Source: CAMEGH01 sp052103595 (GTDB lineage: Bacteria; Patescibacteriota; Saccharimonadia; Saccharimonadales; Saccharimonadaceae). Taken from it: a DNA stretch of 64,000 nt. Under the pieces are notes generated by a model, which searched no databases, was not told where the DNA came from, and worked only from the letters and a program-made list of their open reading frames with translations. How positions within the stretch are numbered: position 1 is the first letter of the stretch; each line of letters starts with the position of its first letter. The stretch is from positions 1-64,000 of the forward strand of contig JBQEKC010000002.1 of assembly GCA_052103595.1 (NCBI GenBank). The letters are read 5' to 3'. The position numbers and the translations under genes were made by a program. Of the stretch, positions 10,240 through 17,400 are shown one piece after another.

Positions 10240-10683
10240 TTAATCATTTGTTGCGCCTAATTCTTTGCCATATCGCTTCATAAGATAGTCCCGCTGAAGC
10301 GCCCCAATTGCCTTCTCTCGAGCACGTGGATCGTCTTTTGTTTGGACGATTACTTGCTTTGCTCGATTCACCCACTCTTTTTCGATAATGTCATCGTCAT
10401 TTGCGGCCAGTGGATTTGCAACCTCTTCTGACTGCGGCTGCTGTGGCATCGATGTCGCCACTGGTTGCGGCTGCATCACCGGCGGCGCCATTGGTGGCGG
10501 TGGTGGCGCAAGCTCAATCGGACTCCGTTCCGGAGACTGCTCTGGAGATTGCGGCAAGACTTCAAAGTTCTGACCTGGCGCAGTTTCTTGCGATGCAAAA
10601 TTCGGCGGCACTTCATACCCCTGCCCATACGCAGATGGCTGTTGCTCTCCTCCTCTCGCCTGTGGTGAAAACTCTGGCTGCAT
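10240..10683 (-). CDS. Pro-rich protein with a CPR-type C-terminal helical domain
   Basis: 147 residues. The first about 95 are Pro/Gln-rich (ELAPPPPPMAPP), and the last about 50 form a conserved helical block (DIIEKEWVNRAKQVIVQTKDDPRAREKA ending in KRYGKELG, quoted in part). I recognise this block from Patescibacteria genomes next to secretion ATPases; its function is unknown. It ends 9 nt before the VirD4-like start, and both proteins carry similar Pro/Gln-rich stretches, so they probably work together. Confidence 0.75.
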   Translation of the reverse strand: MQPEFSPQARGGEQQPSAYGQGYEVPPNFASQETAPGQNFEVLPQSPEQSPERSPIELAPPPPPMAPPVMQPQPVATSMPQQPQSEEVANPLAANDDDIIEKEWVNRAKQVIVQTKDDPRAREKAIGALQRDYLMKRYGKELGATND

Positions 10684-10725
10684 GGTTGCTATTATAGCAT
10701 AACCATAAACAAAAAAGCACCTCTT

Positions 10726-11118
10726 TTATGAAGCTTGGCGCGAGACATACACGCAACCCAAGAACAACAAAAAAGCAATCAGTCCGTATTCAACAGGACC
10801 GTCCTGCCCTACTGAGCGTAGACTCACCATCATCACTGGCCCTAACGCCAAAATAGACGAGTAATAATACGCCTTTCGCAAACCAAATTCGCTTACTTTT
10901 GCGGGTTTATCGCTATAAAACACTCTTACGATAATCTTATGAAGCCAAAAAATAAAAAAAGTAAGTGCTACTGCGAGCACAATATACGACAACAAAAAAA
11001 CAGCCAGCACACCGATGGCGCCAGCTTGGGTTGGGGTTGTCGCAGACAAAAGATACACAAGCGCAATTGCTGCTGCAATACCCACGACACTAATGAACCT
11101 ATGTAACATATCGTTCAT
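10726..11118 (-). CDS. Four-helix membrane protein, unknown function
   Basis: 130 residues with four hydrophobic segments (about 8-27, 30-57, 85-102 and 108-125) and a basic loop between the second and third. There is no recognised family. It lies directly downstream of the candidate structured RNA at 11141-11584 on the same strand and may be expressed from the same promoter, and it is followed by the Pro-rich/VirD4 pair. Confidence 0.65.
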   Translation of the reverse strand: MNDMLHRFISVVGIAAAIALVYLLSATTPTQAGAIGVLAVFLLSYIVLAVALTFFIFWLHKIIVRVFYSDKPAKVSEFGLRKAYYYSSILALGPVMMVSLRSVGQDGPVEYGLIAFLLFLGCVYVSRQAS

Positions 11119-11140
11119 TGTACTAAATTCTATGGTGCCT

Positions 11141-11584
11141 GAGTAGTGACTAATGAATTATTGTCGACAACCACCACTGTAAATAATTAAAAGGGCGGGC
11201 GAACAAAGTAACTCGATCACTACTCAAAGGCGACTGACCGCTCGAAACAAGTTCGAGCATATCTACTTACGGATCGTTCCCAGATCACACCTAGTAGTTT
11301 CACCGCCTCTTCTTTTGATACGGGGATTAACTAGGTGCAATCGGTACTTGCATACCGTGCGCTCAAACATCAAATAAATTTGACGGAGCATTGGTAACAC
11401 CAAGACAAACACTGCATTCACAGCAACAAAAGTAAAAGATTTACCTGTCGCACATTAAGGCGCGTCGTCATTGCATGCTACCAACTATTCGTCAAAGTAC
11501 ACCATATTTGTGTCATTGCTTCATCGTAGATACATGGCCAAATTGTTAAGGTTTTTTTGCTTTTGTTTGTTTTTCTAAAAGCTT
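11141..11584 (-). ncRNA. Candidate long structured RNA (about 440 nt) or very long 5' leader
   Basis: No open reading frame, but many exact stems: GAGTAGTGA/TCACTACTC (11217-11225 with 11141-11149); hairpin GCTCGAA-5 nt-TTCGAGC (11240-11258); CACCTAGT/ACTAGGTG (11288-11295 with 11330-11337); CGGTA/TACCG (11342-11357); TTGGT/ACCAA near 11391-11403. A consensus promoter lies just upstream on the minus strand (11591-11619). There is no clear terminator before the membrane protein gene at 11118, so it could be a leader for that gene. It does not match RNase P, tmRNA or SRP RNA. Confidence 0.55.
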
Positions 11585-11590
11585 GTATAC

Positions 11591-11619
11591 ATCATAGCAA
11601 AGCATAGGCATTTTGTCAA
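11591..11619 (-). promoter_or_regulatory. Consensus sigma70-type promoter of the structured RNA
   Basis: Minus strand: TTGACA (11619-11614), 17-bp spacer, TATGAT (11596-11591). The predicted start is near 11584. It is one of the best promoters in the window and has no protein gene within 460 nt downstream. Confidence 0.75.
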
Positions 11620-11639
11620 TCATAGTGATACAAAAAATG

Positions 11640-12456
11640 TTGTATAAATTATAATTATTTCTTACATCGTATTTTTATATCTGTTATTTTATTATGTTGT
11701 GTACAAAGCAACGTTGTTAAAAAGTATTATATTATCCTATTAATCTTCTGCCGCAACAAGATAAGAACCCTCTTCAAGCACACGGCTCTATCCCTATGTC
11801 ATACTGACACAGCTTTACTCACCCGCCCGGGTCACGACCAAAAGTACCTCCTCGAGCCGGTGAAAAAACGCAACCGTTCTTTCAAATTGGAACATTTTTA
11901 GACACACTACCTAATACCCCACTCGACTTGCCTACCTACAACGAAACATTCGCTCTTAGCAATGCAACTCACTTTCTTTTTTGGTTTTATCAAAAAAGAA
12001 ATTTTCATGCCTAGATAAATGCCGTACATATAAAGCTCACTGCCATCACAGAAAAACTACCCGACGCAGTGTCGCCTTCAAGACGATCGAAATAGTCACC
12101 CGTACGGCTCCTTTCATACAAAAAACGATATTCAAAAATAGCCAGCAGCCACGCCTTGTCGTCCAGCCGTCGATATGGCGTCTGCAGCAACACACAGACT
12201 GCCTAGCATACTAGACGCAATTTACCTGTTCATACAAACCTTATGGAGCCAACTACTTTCTACTACGTATTAGCTCTACTAGCCGACAAGCGTCAAAAAA
12301 TAAGCGAAGACAACCATGTCATTGTGCGCACAAAAGGCGGCGACGCAGACAGTTTCCATGTGATCCGCCACCATAGTGTTTCGTTCGTACCACTACCACC
12401 ATATATGGGTTTTCCACAGGCAAAAAAAGAAAAAGAAAAAAACTTTTGCAAAATCA
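11640..12456. other. Gene-poor interval
   Basis: No convincing gene. The first about 120 nt are very A/T-rich. An AT-only style hairpin (TTTCTTTTTTG / CAAAAAAGAAA, 11973-12001) and a small hairpin TGTCA/TGACA near 11798-11810 are visible. Short open frames at 11981-12214 (+), 12011-12193 (-) and 12243-12500 (+) lack a ribosome binding site and recognisable protein character. A further RNA gene cannot be excluded. Confidence 0.5.
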
Positions 12457-12485
12457 TTGACACAAGCGCTTTGCCATCATATTAT
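12457..12485 (+). promoter_or_regulatory. Consensus promoter of a small RNA
   Basis: TTGACA (12457-12462), 17-bp spacer, TATTAT (12480-12485). The predicted start is near 12491, with a terminator only about 70-100 nt downstream. Confidence 0.75.
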
Positions 12486-12490
12486 AGGGG

Positions 12491-12597
12491 TAGCTTCTGA
12501 ATAAAAAAGTTATCCAGAAGTCAAAAATAAACAGAATACTCTTCAAAAAACTCCACACGTAAAACAACCGTTCCTCGCAGGCGGTTGTTTTCATTTT
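12491..12597 (+). ncRNA. Small RNA, about 105 nt, unknown
   Basis: A compact transcription unit with a consensus promoter at one end and an intrinsic terminator at the other. It has no ORF with a plausible start. Internal structure: CTTCTG/CAGAAG stem (about 12494-12519) closing a loop that contains AAAAAAGTTATC, then about 40 nt of A-rich single strand, then the terminator. It is divergent to tmRNA and ends about 90 nt from the tmRNA 3' end. No known family recognised. Confidence 0.6.
12561..12597 (+). terminator. Terminator of the small RNA
   Basis: AAAACAACCG (12561-12570), 11-nt loop, CGGTTGTTTT (12582-12591), then CATTTTT. Confidence 0.85.
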
Positions 12598-12639
12598 TGT
12601 GCGTTTTGCCCCATCATCAATGCAGTTCCTGTTGCAATA

Positions 12640-12673
12640 AAAAATTAAAAACGCCCAGAAAGTATTCTCGGCG
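12640..12673 (-). terminator. Terminator of tmRNA
   Basis: Minus strand: CGCCGAGAA/TTCTGGGCG stem (12652-12673) with one G-G mismatch and a TACT loop, followed by TTTTTAATTTTT. It lies 13 nt beyond the tmRNA CCA end. Confidence 0.8.
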
Positions 12674-12685
12674 TAAATATACATT

Positions 12686-13092
12686 TGGTGGAGCTGCGGG
12701 GTACTGCCCCCCGGTCCAACCGGTAACAAAATATTCCTCTACAGACATAGACTCGTTTAAACGTTTTATAACCACCGCGTTTTATAAAATAAGTCAAAAA
12801 TAAACGCGCTAGTTACGCGGAAAAAGTCCCGCACGGAAGCCGCTTCCTATCCGTGCAGCAAGCAACAAGATATATAGCACTCCGCTTAGCGCTGTTGCTT
12901 TGCTAAGACGGAATGATCGCTAAACTAGGCAGCGATTGGCGCAAAAGCCATCTTTGGAGCAGCGAAAGCGCTCTTTAGGCTAGCAAATGCGTTTGCAACG
13001 TTTGATTTTGCAATTAAAAATATGCGTATCGTGCATGTTCGATCTGCAGAATATTCTGTTAAGGTCCGGTTGTCGAAAGCTATATCAGCCCC
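12686..13092 (-). ncRNA. ssrA: Transfer-messenger RNA (tmRNA)
   Basis: About 407 nt. The 5' end GGGGCTGATATAGC and 3' end CAGCTCC-ACCA pair as a 7-bp acceptor stem (one G-U). The conserved TTCGAC follows, and AACCGG (near 13065-13070) pairs with CCGGTT (12718-12723) as helix P2. The tag frame is 12928-13011 with a TAG stop at 12925-12927. The likely resume codon is GCA (13009-13011), preceded by A at -4 and U at -2. The tag is 28 residues, beginning AKSNVANAFA and ending MAFAPIAA. The T-stem CGGGG/CCCCG carries a loop GGCAGTA instead of the usual TTCRANY. It acts with SmpB to release stalled ribosomes. Confidence 0.93.
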
Positions 13093-13171
13093 ATACCGTA
13101 TATAGTATACCATATTTTACCCTGTAAAACAGCTTGCACAAACAAAAGCGCTTTGCCATACTAAAGGCATC

Positions 13172-14692
13172 ATGGTAGCCAAAGTGACTTGCATTGCACC
13201 AACTGGCTTCTCGGGGGCACTCGTAGAAGTTGAAAGCGATGCCAAACAGGGGCTCCCCTCTTTACAGATTGTTGGCATGGGTAATAAAGCAATAGATGAA
13301 GCCAAGGAGCGCGTGCGCAGCGCCATTACCAACTCTTTGCTGGAATTCCCGGCACGTAAGCTCACTATAAACCTGGCACCAGCTGAACTTCCCAAAGATG
13401 GTACGCACTACGATATTGCAATTGCGCTCAGTATTTTGTGTGTAAGTGGGCAGCTAAAACAAGCTCAATTAGATGGATGTGCGTTCGTAGGCGAGCTGGC
13501 GCTCGATGGTTCAGTACGACCCATTAGAGGCAGTATCAACATGGCCGAAACTGCACGTGATAATGGCATAAAGACATTGTATTTACCACTACAAAATGTC
13601 GCGCAAGCGCAACTTGTTGAAGGTATTGAGCTTATGCCAATCAGCTCGCTTAAAGAGTTATTCTTAGTTTTGAAAGGTGAAAAACACATCACTTTACCGG
13701 CAGATGGTACGTCAGCGACAAATAATGACGCATCAGAAAGTGGCGCTGTGCTTGACGATATTTTCGGCCAAGAACAAGCTAAACGAGCGCTCACCATTGC
13801 CGTGGCTGGACGACACAATATTCTTCTGAACGGCCCACCCGGGAGTGGTAAAACATTACTTGCTAAAACGCTCCTCTCGCTTCTGCCACCACTCTCGAAC
13901 AGCGAAAAAATTGCCGTTACCAAGCTCCATAGCCTCGCAGGCGAAGCCACGGAAACGATCGTAGAGTATCGCCCTTTTCGCTCTCCGCACCACACCGCTA
14001 GCCGCACATCGCTGATTGGCGGCGGCACCAAGCCGCGTCCTGGCGAAATTAGTTTGGCGCACCATGGCGTGCTCTTTTTAGACGAAATTCCCGAATATCC
14101 ACGATCCGTACTTGAAGCACTCCGTCAACCGCTTGAAGATAACACGATCTCAATCACCCGCACCCATGGACATGTTTCATACCCGGCTGATTTCATGCTT
14201 GTCGCCACCATGAACCCTTGCCCATGTGGATTTTATGGTGACGATAGCAAAGAATGTACCTGTAGTAATAATAACATCTTACAATATCAACGCAAATTAT
14301 CTGGACCTCTGTTAGATCGGATTGACTTAATCGTCACTGTCGCTCGTGTTCCGAGTAAAAAGTTTCTACAAAACACAGGTTCGTTGCAACAAACGCAACA
14401 TGCTTATGCTAAGAAATTGATTCAAACTGCCACTCTTGCTCAACGTAACAGATATCAAATCAATAATAAATACAACAGTTCGTTAGCCAGTAAAGACATC
14501 TCTAAACTCACGCATCTTTCGCCCAAAGCCGAACAAATCCTCAATCTTGCGAGCGAAAAATTACAACTCAGCGCCCGCAGCTACTTTAAAACAATCAAAG
14601 TTGCTCGCACGATTGCCGACCTTGAGGGGAGCAAATCCATCGAACCTGCTCACCTTTCCGAGGCCTTGCAATATCGCCAACAACTCAGCTAA
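13172..14692 (+). CDS. comM: ComM/YifB-type Mg-chelatase-like AAA+ ATPase
   Basis: 506 residues, full length. It has an N-terminal Lon-like domain (about 1-170), Walker A GPPGSGKT near residue 221, Walker B GVLFLDEIPEY, the MNPCPCGFYGD segment with paired cysteines, and a C-terminal Mg_chelatase_C helical domain. Family members are branch-migration helicases acting on incoming single-stranded DNA during natural transformation, which fits the type IV pilus genes here. The promoter TTGCAC-17-CATACT (-10 at 13157-13162) lies 9 nt before the ATG, so the mRNA is probably leaderless although AAAGG sits between. Confidence 0.93.
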   Translation: MVAKVTCIAPTGFSGALVEVESDAKQGLPSLQIVGMGNKAIDEAKERVRSAITNSLLEFPARKLTINLAPAELPKDGTHYDIAIALSILCVSGQLKQAQLDGCAFVGELALDGSVRPIRGSINMAETARDNGIKTLYLPLQNVAQAQLVEGIELMPISSLKELFLVLKGEKHITLPADGTSATNNDASESGAVLDDIFGQEQAKRALTIAVAGRHNILLNGPPGSGKTLLAKTLLSLLPPLSNSEKIAVTKLHSLAGEATETIVEYRPFRSPHHTASRTSLIGGGTKPRPGEISLAHHGVLFLDEIPEYPRSVLEALRQPLEDNTISITRTHGHVSYPADFMLVATMNPCPCGFYGDDSKECTCSNNNILQYQRKLSGPLLDRIDLIVTVARVPSKKFLQNTGSLQQTQHAYAKKLIQTATLAQRNRYQINNKYNSSLASKDISKLTHLSPKAEQILNLASEKLQLSARSYFKTIKVARTIADLEGSKSIEPAHLSEALQYRQQLS

Positions 14693-14711
14693 GCAAAATC
14701 CCCACCACCCC

Positions 14712-14767
14712 TTGTACTTCTCTATTGAATTTGGTATTATAGTATCCGAGTAATTTCAACTACTCTG
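14712..14767 (+). promoter_or_regulatory. infC operon promoter and leader hairpin
   Basis: TTGTAC (14712-14717), 17-bp spacer, TATTAT (14735-14740); start near 14747. The short leader begins with GAGTA-8 nt-TACTC (14748-14765), directly followed by the SD of infC. Confidence 0.65.
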
Positions 14768-14792
14768 TTAACTTTAAGAAGGAGCTACAGCG

Positions 14793-15299
14793 ATTAACAA
14801 ATCAGTTCGCGTTAACGGGCAGATCCGAGCAAAGGAACTCCGCGTTATCGGCACAGACGGAGAACAACTAGGTGTTATGTCATACACAGAGGCTCAGCGC
14901 CTCGCCGACGAAGCAGGAGTTGATCTCGTAGAGATATCGCCTAACGCTGCGCCACCTGTGGCAAAAATCATTGACTGGGGTAAATACCAGTACCAAAAGA
15001 TGAAAGAGCTACAGAAAAATCGCAAAAAAGCGAAAGTGAGCGAGCTGAAGCAAATGCGTCTTGGGCTCAAGATCGGCCAGAACGACCTTGAAATCAAGCT
15101 CCGCAAAATCCGTAAGTTCCTTGAAAACGGCGATAAAGTCAAAATCATGATTTTCTTCCGCGGCCGCGAGATGGCACATAAAGAACTCGGATTTGAACTG
15201 ATCGAACGCATCATTGGAATGCTTGAAGAAGATGCAGTAGTTGAACAGAAGCCTCAGATGGCTGGTCGCAATCTGAGTATTACAGTAAGGAGTAAATAA
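14793..15299 (+). CDS. infC: Translation initiation factor IF-3 (AUU start)
   Basis: 168 residues with N- and C-domains of normal length. The conserved N-terminus (NGQIRAKELRVIGTDGEQLG) lies upstream of the first ATG (14877). In frame the only plausible start is ATT at 14793, 8 nt after AAGAAGGAG; a TAA at 14775 closes the frame, and no ATG, GTG or TTG lies between. An AUU start is the known basis of IF-3 autoregulation in E. coli, because IF-3 rejects non-canonical starts. It is followed by rpmI (overlap taATG) and rplT. Confidence 0.95.
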   Translation: MNKSVRVNGQIRAKELRVIGTDGEQLGVMSYTEAQRLADEAGVDLVEISPNAAPPVAKIIDWGKYQYQKMKELQKNRKKAKVSELKQMRLGLKIGQNDLEIKLRKIRKFLENGDKVKIMIFFRGREMAHKELGFELIERIIGMLEEDAVVEQKPQMAGRNLSITVRSK

Positions 15300-15496
15300 T
15301 GCCAAAACTAAAGACCCACAAAGGTACCTCGAAGCGCGTAAAGCTTACCGCTACTGGTAAGGTTACCCGACAACGTGCGTTCGGCGGCCACCTACTTGCG
15401 AAGAAAAGTAAGAGCCGTAAGCGTGCCATTAACACTGTTACAAAAGTAACTGGTGGTATGAAGAAAAACGTTAAGACAGCACTAGGAGCGAAATAA
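15299..15496 (+). CDS. rpmI: 50S ribosomal protein L35
   Basis: 65 residues, MPKLKTHKGTSKRVKLTATGKV, typical length. Its ATG shares one base with the infC TAA, and AAGGAG lies just before. It is the middle gene of infC-rpmI-rplT. Confidence 0.96.
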   Translation: MPKLKTHKGTSKRVKLTATGKVTRQRAFGGHLLAKKSKSRKRAINTVTKVTGGMKKNVKTALGAK

Positions 15497-15837
15497 TGCG
15501 AGTGAAACGAGGAGTCGCCGCACGAGCGAAGCACAAAAAGATTCTAAAAGCTGCAAAGGGCATGCAACACAACCGCACCCGTAGCTTCCGCCTTGCCAAG
15601 CAAGCTGTTATTCGCGCATTGCAGTATTCATACCGCGATCGCCGTAATAAAAAGCGTGACCTACGTGGTCTTTGGATCACCCGCATCAACGCTGCAGCTC
15701 GCTTGAACGGCACCACTTACAGCAAGTTAATGGCTGGCTTGAAAAAAGCCAACGTTGAGCTTGACCGTAAAGTACTCGCAGAACTTGCTGCAAACGAACC
15801 GAAAGCGTTTGAAGCAGTTGCAAAAGCCGCGAAATAA
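15496..15837 (+). CDS. rplT: 50S ribosomal protein L20
   Basis: 113 residues with the L20 signature (MRVKRGVAARAKHKKILKAA, RDRRNKKRDLRGLWITRINAA). Its ATG shares one base with the rpmI TAA. It is an early 23S-binding assembly protein and the repressor of its own operon in other bacteria; whether that holds here is not shown. Confidence 0.97.
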   Translation: MRVKRGVAARAKHKKILKAAKGMQHNRTRSFRLAKQAVIRALQYSYRDRRNKKRDLRGLWITRINAAARLNGTTYSKLMAGLKKANVELDRKVLAELAANEPKAFEAVAKAAK

Positions 15838-15850
15838 TCTCGCCGCACAA

Positions 15851-15884
15851 TAAAAAACACCTCCTCTCGGGGGTGTTTTTTATT
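15851..15884 (+). terminator. Shared bidirectional terminator rplT / rnpB
   Basis: AAAACACC...GGTGTTTT with A-run before and T-run after. It starts 14 nt past the rplT stop and touches the RNase P RNA 3' end, so it can serve both converging transcripts. Confidence 0.85.
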
Positions 15885-16229
15885 GGCACTGCACCGGTAA
15901 GCCGGGTTCTGTCGTGGATGATCATCTATCTAGCCCGCCCATTGCCGAGCGGATCAAGCGGATAGCGGCACCGACTGGCGAACAGCCAAAATGTTAGCAC
16001 CTCCTTGCAGCAGACAGGGTTTACCTCCTCCGCATGTCGCCATGCGTCGCTGTGAGCTCTTACCTCACTCGTTTCACCTTTTCCTCTTACGAGGTAGTTT
16101 CGTTTCTGTGGCACTTTCCCTAGGGTTACCCCCGGTTACCGTTAGTAACTGTCTTGTTCTATGCTGCCCGGACTTTCCTCTTACACTTCCTACGTTCGTA
16201 GAGTGCAAGCGATCATCTAGTGCACTGCC
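15885..16229 (-). ncRNA. rnpB: RNase P RNA (bacterial type A-like)
   Basis: About 345 nt. The minus strand shows GAGGAAAGTCCGGGC near the 5' end, GAGGGTAAACCC-like and GGCAATGGGCGGG blocks, and the invariant ACAGAACCCGGCTTA at the 3' end. The terminal helix is GGCAGTGCAC with GTGCAGTGCC (one G-G mismatch). It is the ribozyme that matures tRNA 5' ends. A -10 TATAAT (16242-16237) is 7-8 nt upstream of the 5' end. Confidence 0.95.
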
Positions 16230-16236
16230 TCATTCT

Positions 16237-16242
16237 ATTATA
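16237..16242 (-). promoter_or_regulatory. -10 element of rnpB
   Basis: Perfect TATAAT on the minus strand, placing the start at 16229-16230, the first base of the P1 helix. No good -35 is visible. The element lies in the 3' region between rnpB and the Nudix-RNase HI gene. Confidence 0.65.
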
Positions 16243-16250
16243 CCGCACTT

Positions 16251-17147
16251 TTATGCCGATGACTGGCTTTCCTCTGCTTCGCGCTTCGTCTGTTGCTCAT
16301 CCAAAATTCGGTTCACTTCGCCATCTGCTAGTGTATTAAACTCTCGTCGGACATGCGTAAACATCACATCGTCAAATTGCGTTAAAAGATCAAGGATTCG
16401 TTCGTTAATAGGCCACAATTCGCGATTTTTTACCGTATAAATGCCCTTCATCTGATTCACCACCATGAGACTATCCAGACGATATTCAAGCTTCTTTAGT
16501 CCAAGCTCTAACGCGCGCTCAAGCCCCAGACGTAAGCCGTGGTATTCAGCCTGCGCACTTGTTGTGATACCAAGGTATGCCCCGCCCCGCTCAAGCACGT
16601 CACCATCAGGGTTTTGTATTACATAGGCTGCCGCTGAGTGACCAGGATTGCCTCGTGATCCACCGTCCGAGTACAAAATGTATCGATCATCTGTTGCTTT
16701 TTTCTCATCAACAACTAACGTTTCTTCACCTTCTTCATCTGTAACAACTTTTTGTTCGCTGATGCCAAGGATAATTTTTGACGATTCTGTCACGTCTCTA
16801 TGTTGTATTTTTGACCTGCTTTGCCACACTGCTTTATCGTACTGATCACCCAGAGCTATATCGCCACTTTCCACGGTAACGAGATACACAATAAAAACAT
16901 ATTGCTTGCCATGATCATCACTATCGATATACGAAAAAACATCGAATAGTTGGACCGATTGTGCTCGTAAGCCAGTATCTTTTTGCAAATATCGCTTCAG
17001 TGCATCTTCGGGCTGTTCACCGTAGCCAATCTTTCCACCCGGAACCTCAAATTTTCCCAGAATAGATTCGCGACCATGTGCTCGCCGCAACAAGAGAGTT
17101 TGACTCCCTCGTCGGATAATTGCTCGTACGCTTGTTCTCTGTTTCAT
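16251..17147 (-). CDS. Nudix-like domain fused to RNase HI
   Basis: 298 residues. The N-terminal half (about 1-130) is a Nudix fold (LLRRAHGRESILGKFEVPGGKIGYGEQPEDAL, quoted in part). The Nudix box lacks its metal-binding glutamates: REUxEE reads RYLQKD, so hydrolysis is doubtful. The C-terminal half (about 150-285) is RNase HI with an intact acidic set: YSDGGSRGNPG, AEYHGL, RLDSLMVVNQ and the late Asp in LADGEVNR. It should remove RNA from RNA:DNA hybrids. The role of the Nudix part may be nucleotide binding or structural. It is upstream of rnpB on the same strand. Confidence 0.85.
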   Translation of the reverse strand: MKQRTSVRAIIRRGSQTLLLRRAHGRESILGKFEVPGGKIGYGEQPEDALKRYLQKDTGLRAQSVQLFDVFSYIDSDDHGKQYVFIVYLVTVESGDIALGDQYDKAVWQSRSKIQHRDVTESSKIILGISEQKVVTDEEGEETLVVDEKKATDDRYILYSDGGSRGNPGHSAAAYVIQNPDGDVLERGGAYLGITTSAQAEYHGLRLGLERALELGLKKLEYRLDSLMVVNQMKGIYTVKNRELWPINERILDLLTQFDDVMFTHVRREFNTLADGEVNRILDEQQTKREAEESQSSA

Positions 17148-17185
17148 ATTGTTTATCTTTCTTGTGGTTTTCTTTAGTATACCAT

Positions 17186-17365
17186 AAAAAAGACGCCGCT
17201 CACGCGACGCTATAGTAATTCATTACAAGATGTCCCGGCTACGACACTTGATATTCCCCGCGTAGTTGCAAGGTGGGTGCTCTCATAGAACTTCCACGGA
17301 AATTCAGAATGTTGAGCTCCCTATCATATGATGTTAGGAAAATCATATGTGTCTCACCGGGACAC
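17186..17365 (-). ncRNA. Rod-shaped structured RNA, candidate 6S RNA
   Basis: An independent unit of about 180 nt between two protein genes. The long closing helix starts TGTCCCGG (17364-17357) with CCGGGACA (17238-17231), continues GACAC/GTGTC and TTTCC/GGGAA, then opens into a large internal loop. The inner stems are GGGAGCTC with GAGCACCC, capped by GAATTTC/GAAGTTC. A terminator hairpin (GCGTCGC-GTGA-GCGGCGT then TTTTTT, about 17186-17213) ends it. Length, own promoter and the rod with a central bubble fit 6S RNA, but no diagnostic sequence proves it. Confidence is higher for an RNA gene than for the 6S identity. Confidence 0.6.
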
Positions 17366-17370
17366 TTCTT

Positions 17371-17400
17371 ATTATACACTTCCTTATTAGGAAACGCCAA
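17371..17400 (-). promoter_or_regulatory. Promoter of the rod-shaped RNA
   Basis: Minus strand: -10 TATAAT (17376-17371) and a weaker -35 TTGGCG about 18 bp upstream, inside the 3' end of the M50 protease gene. The start at about 17365 is the base of the closing helix. Confidence 0.65.

Noticed and set aside
7270..10683. Integrated conjugative element
   Set aside because: No relaxase, VirB4, integrase, att repeats or composition shift in the neighbourhood; VirD4-like ATPases are part of the core genome in this phylum.
12243..12500. 85-residue plus-strand ORF
   Set aside because: No SD, no protein-like composition, and its end covers the sRNA promoter.
12925..13113. 62-residue minus-strand ORF
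   Set aside because: It is the tag frame of tmRNA read backwards past the resume codon, not a protein gene.
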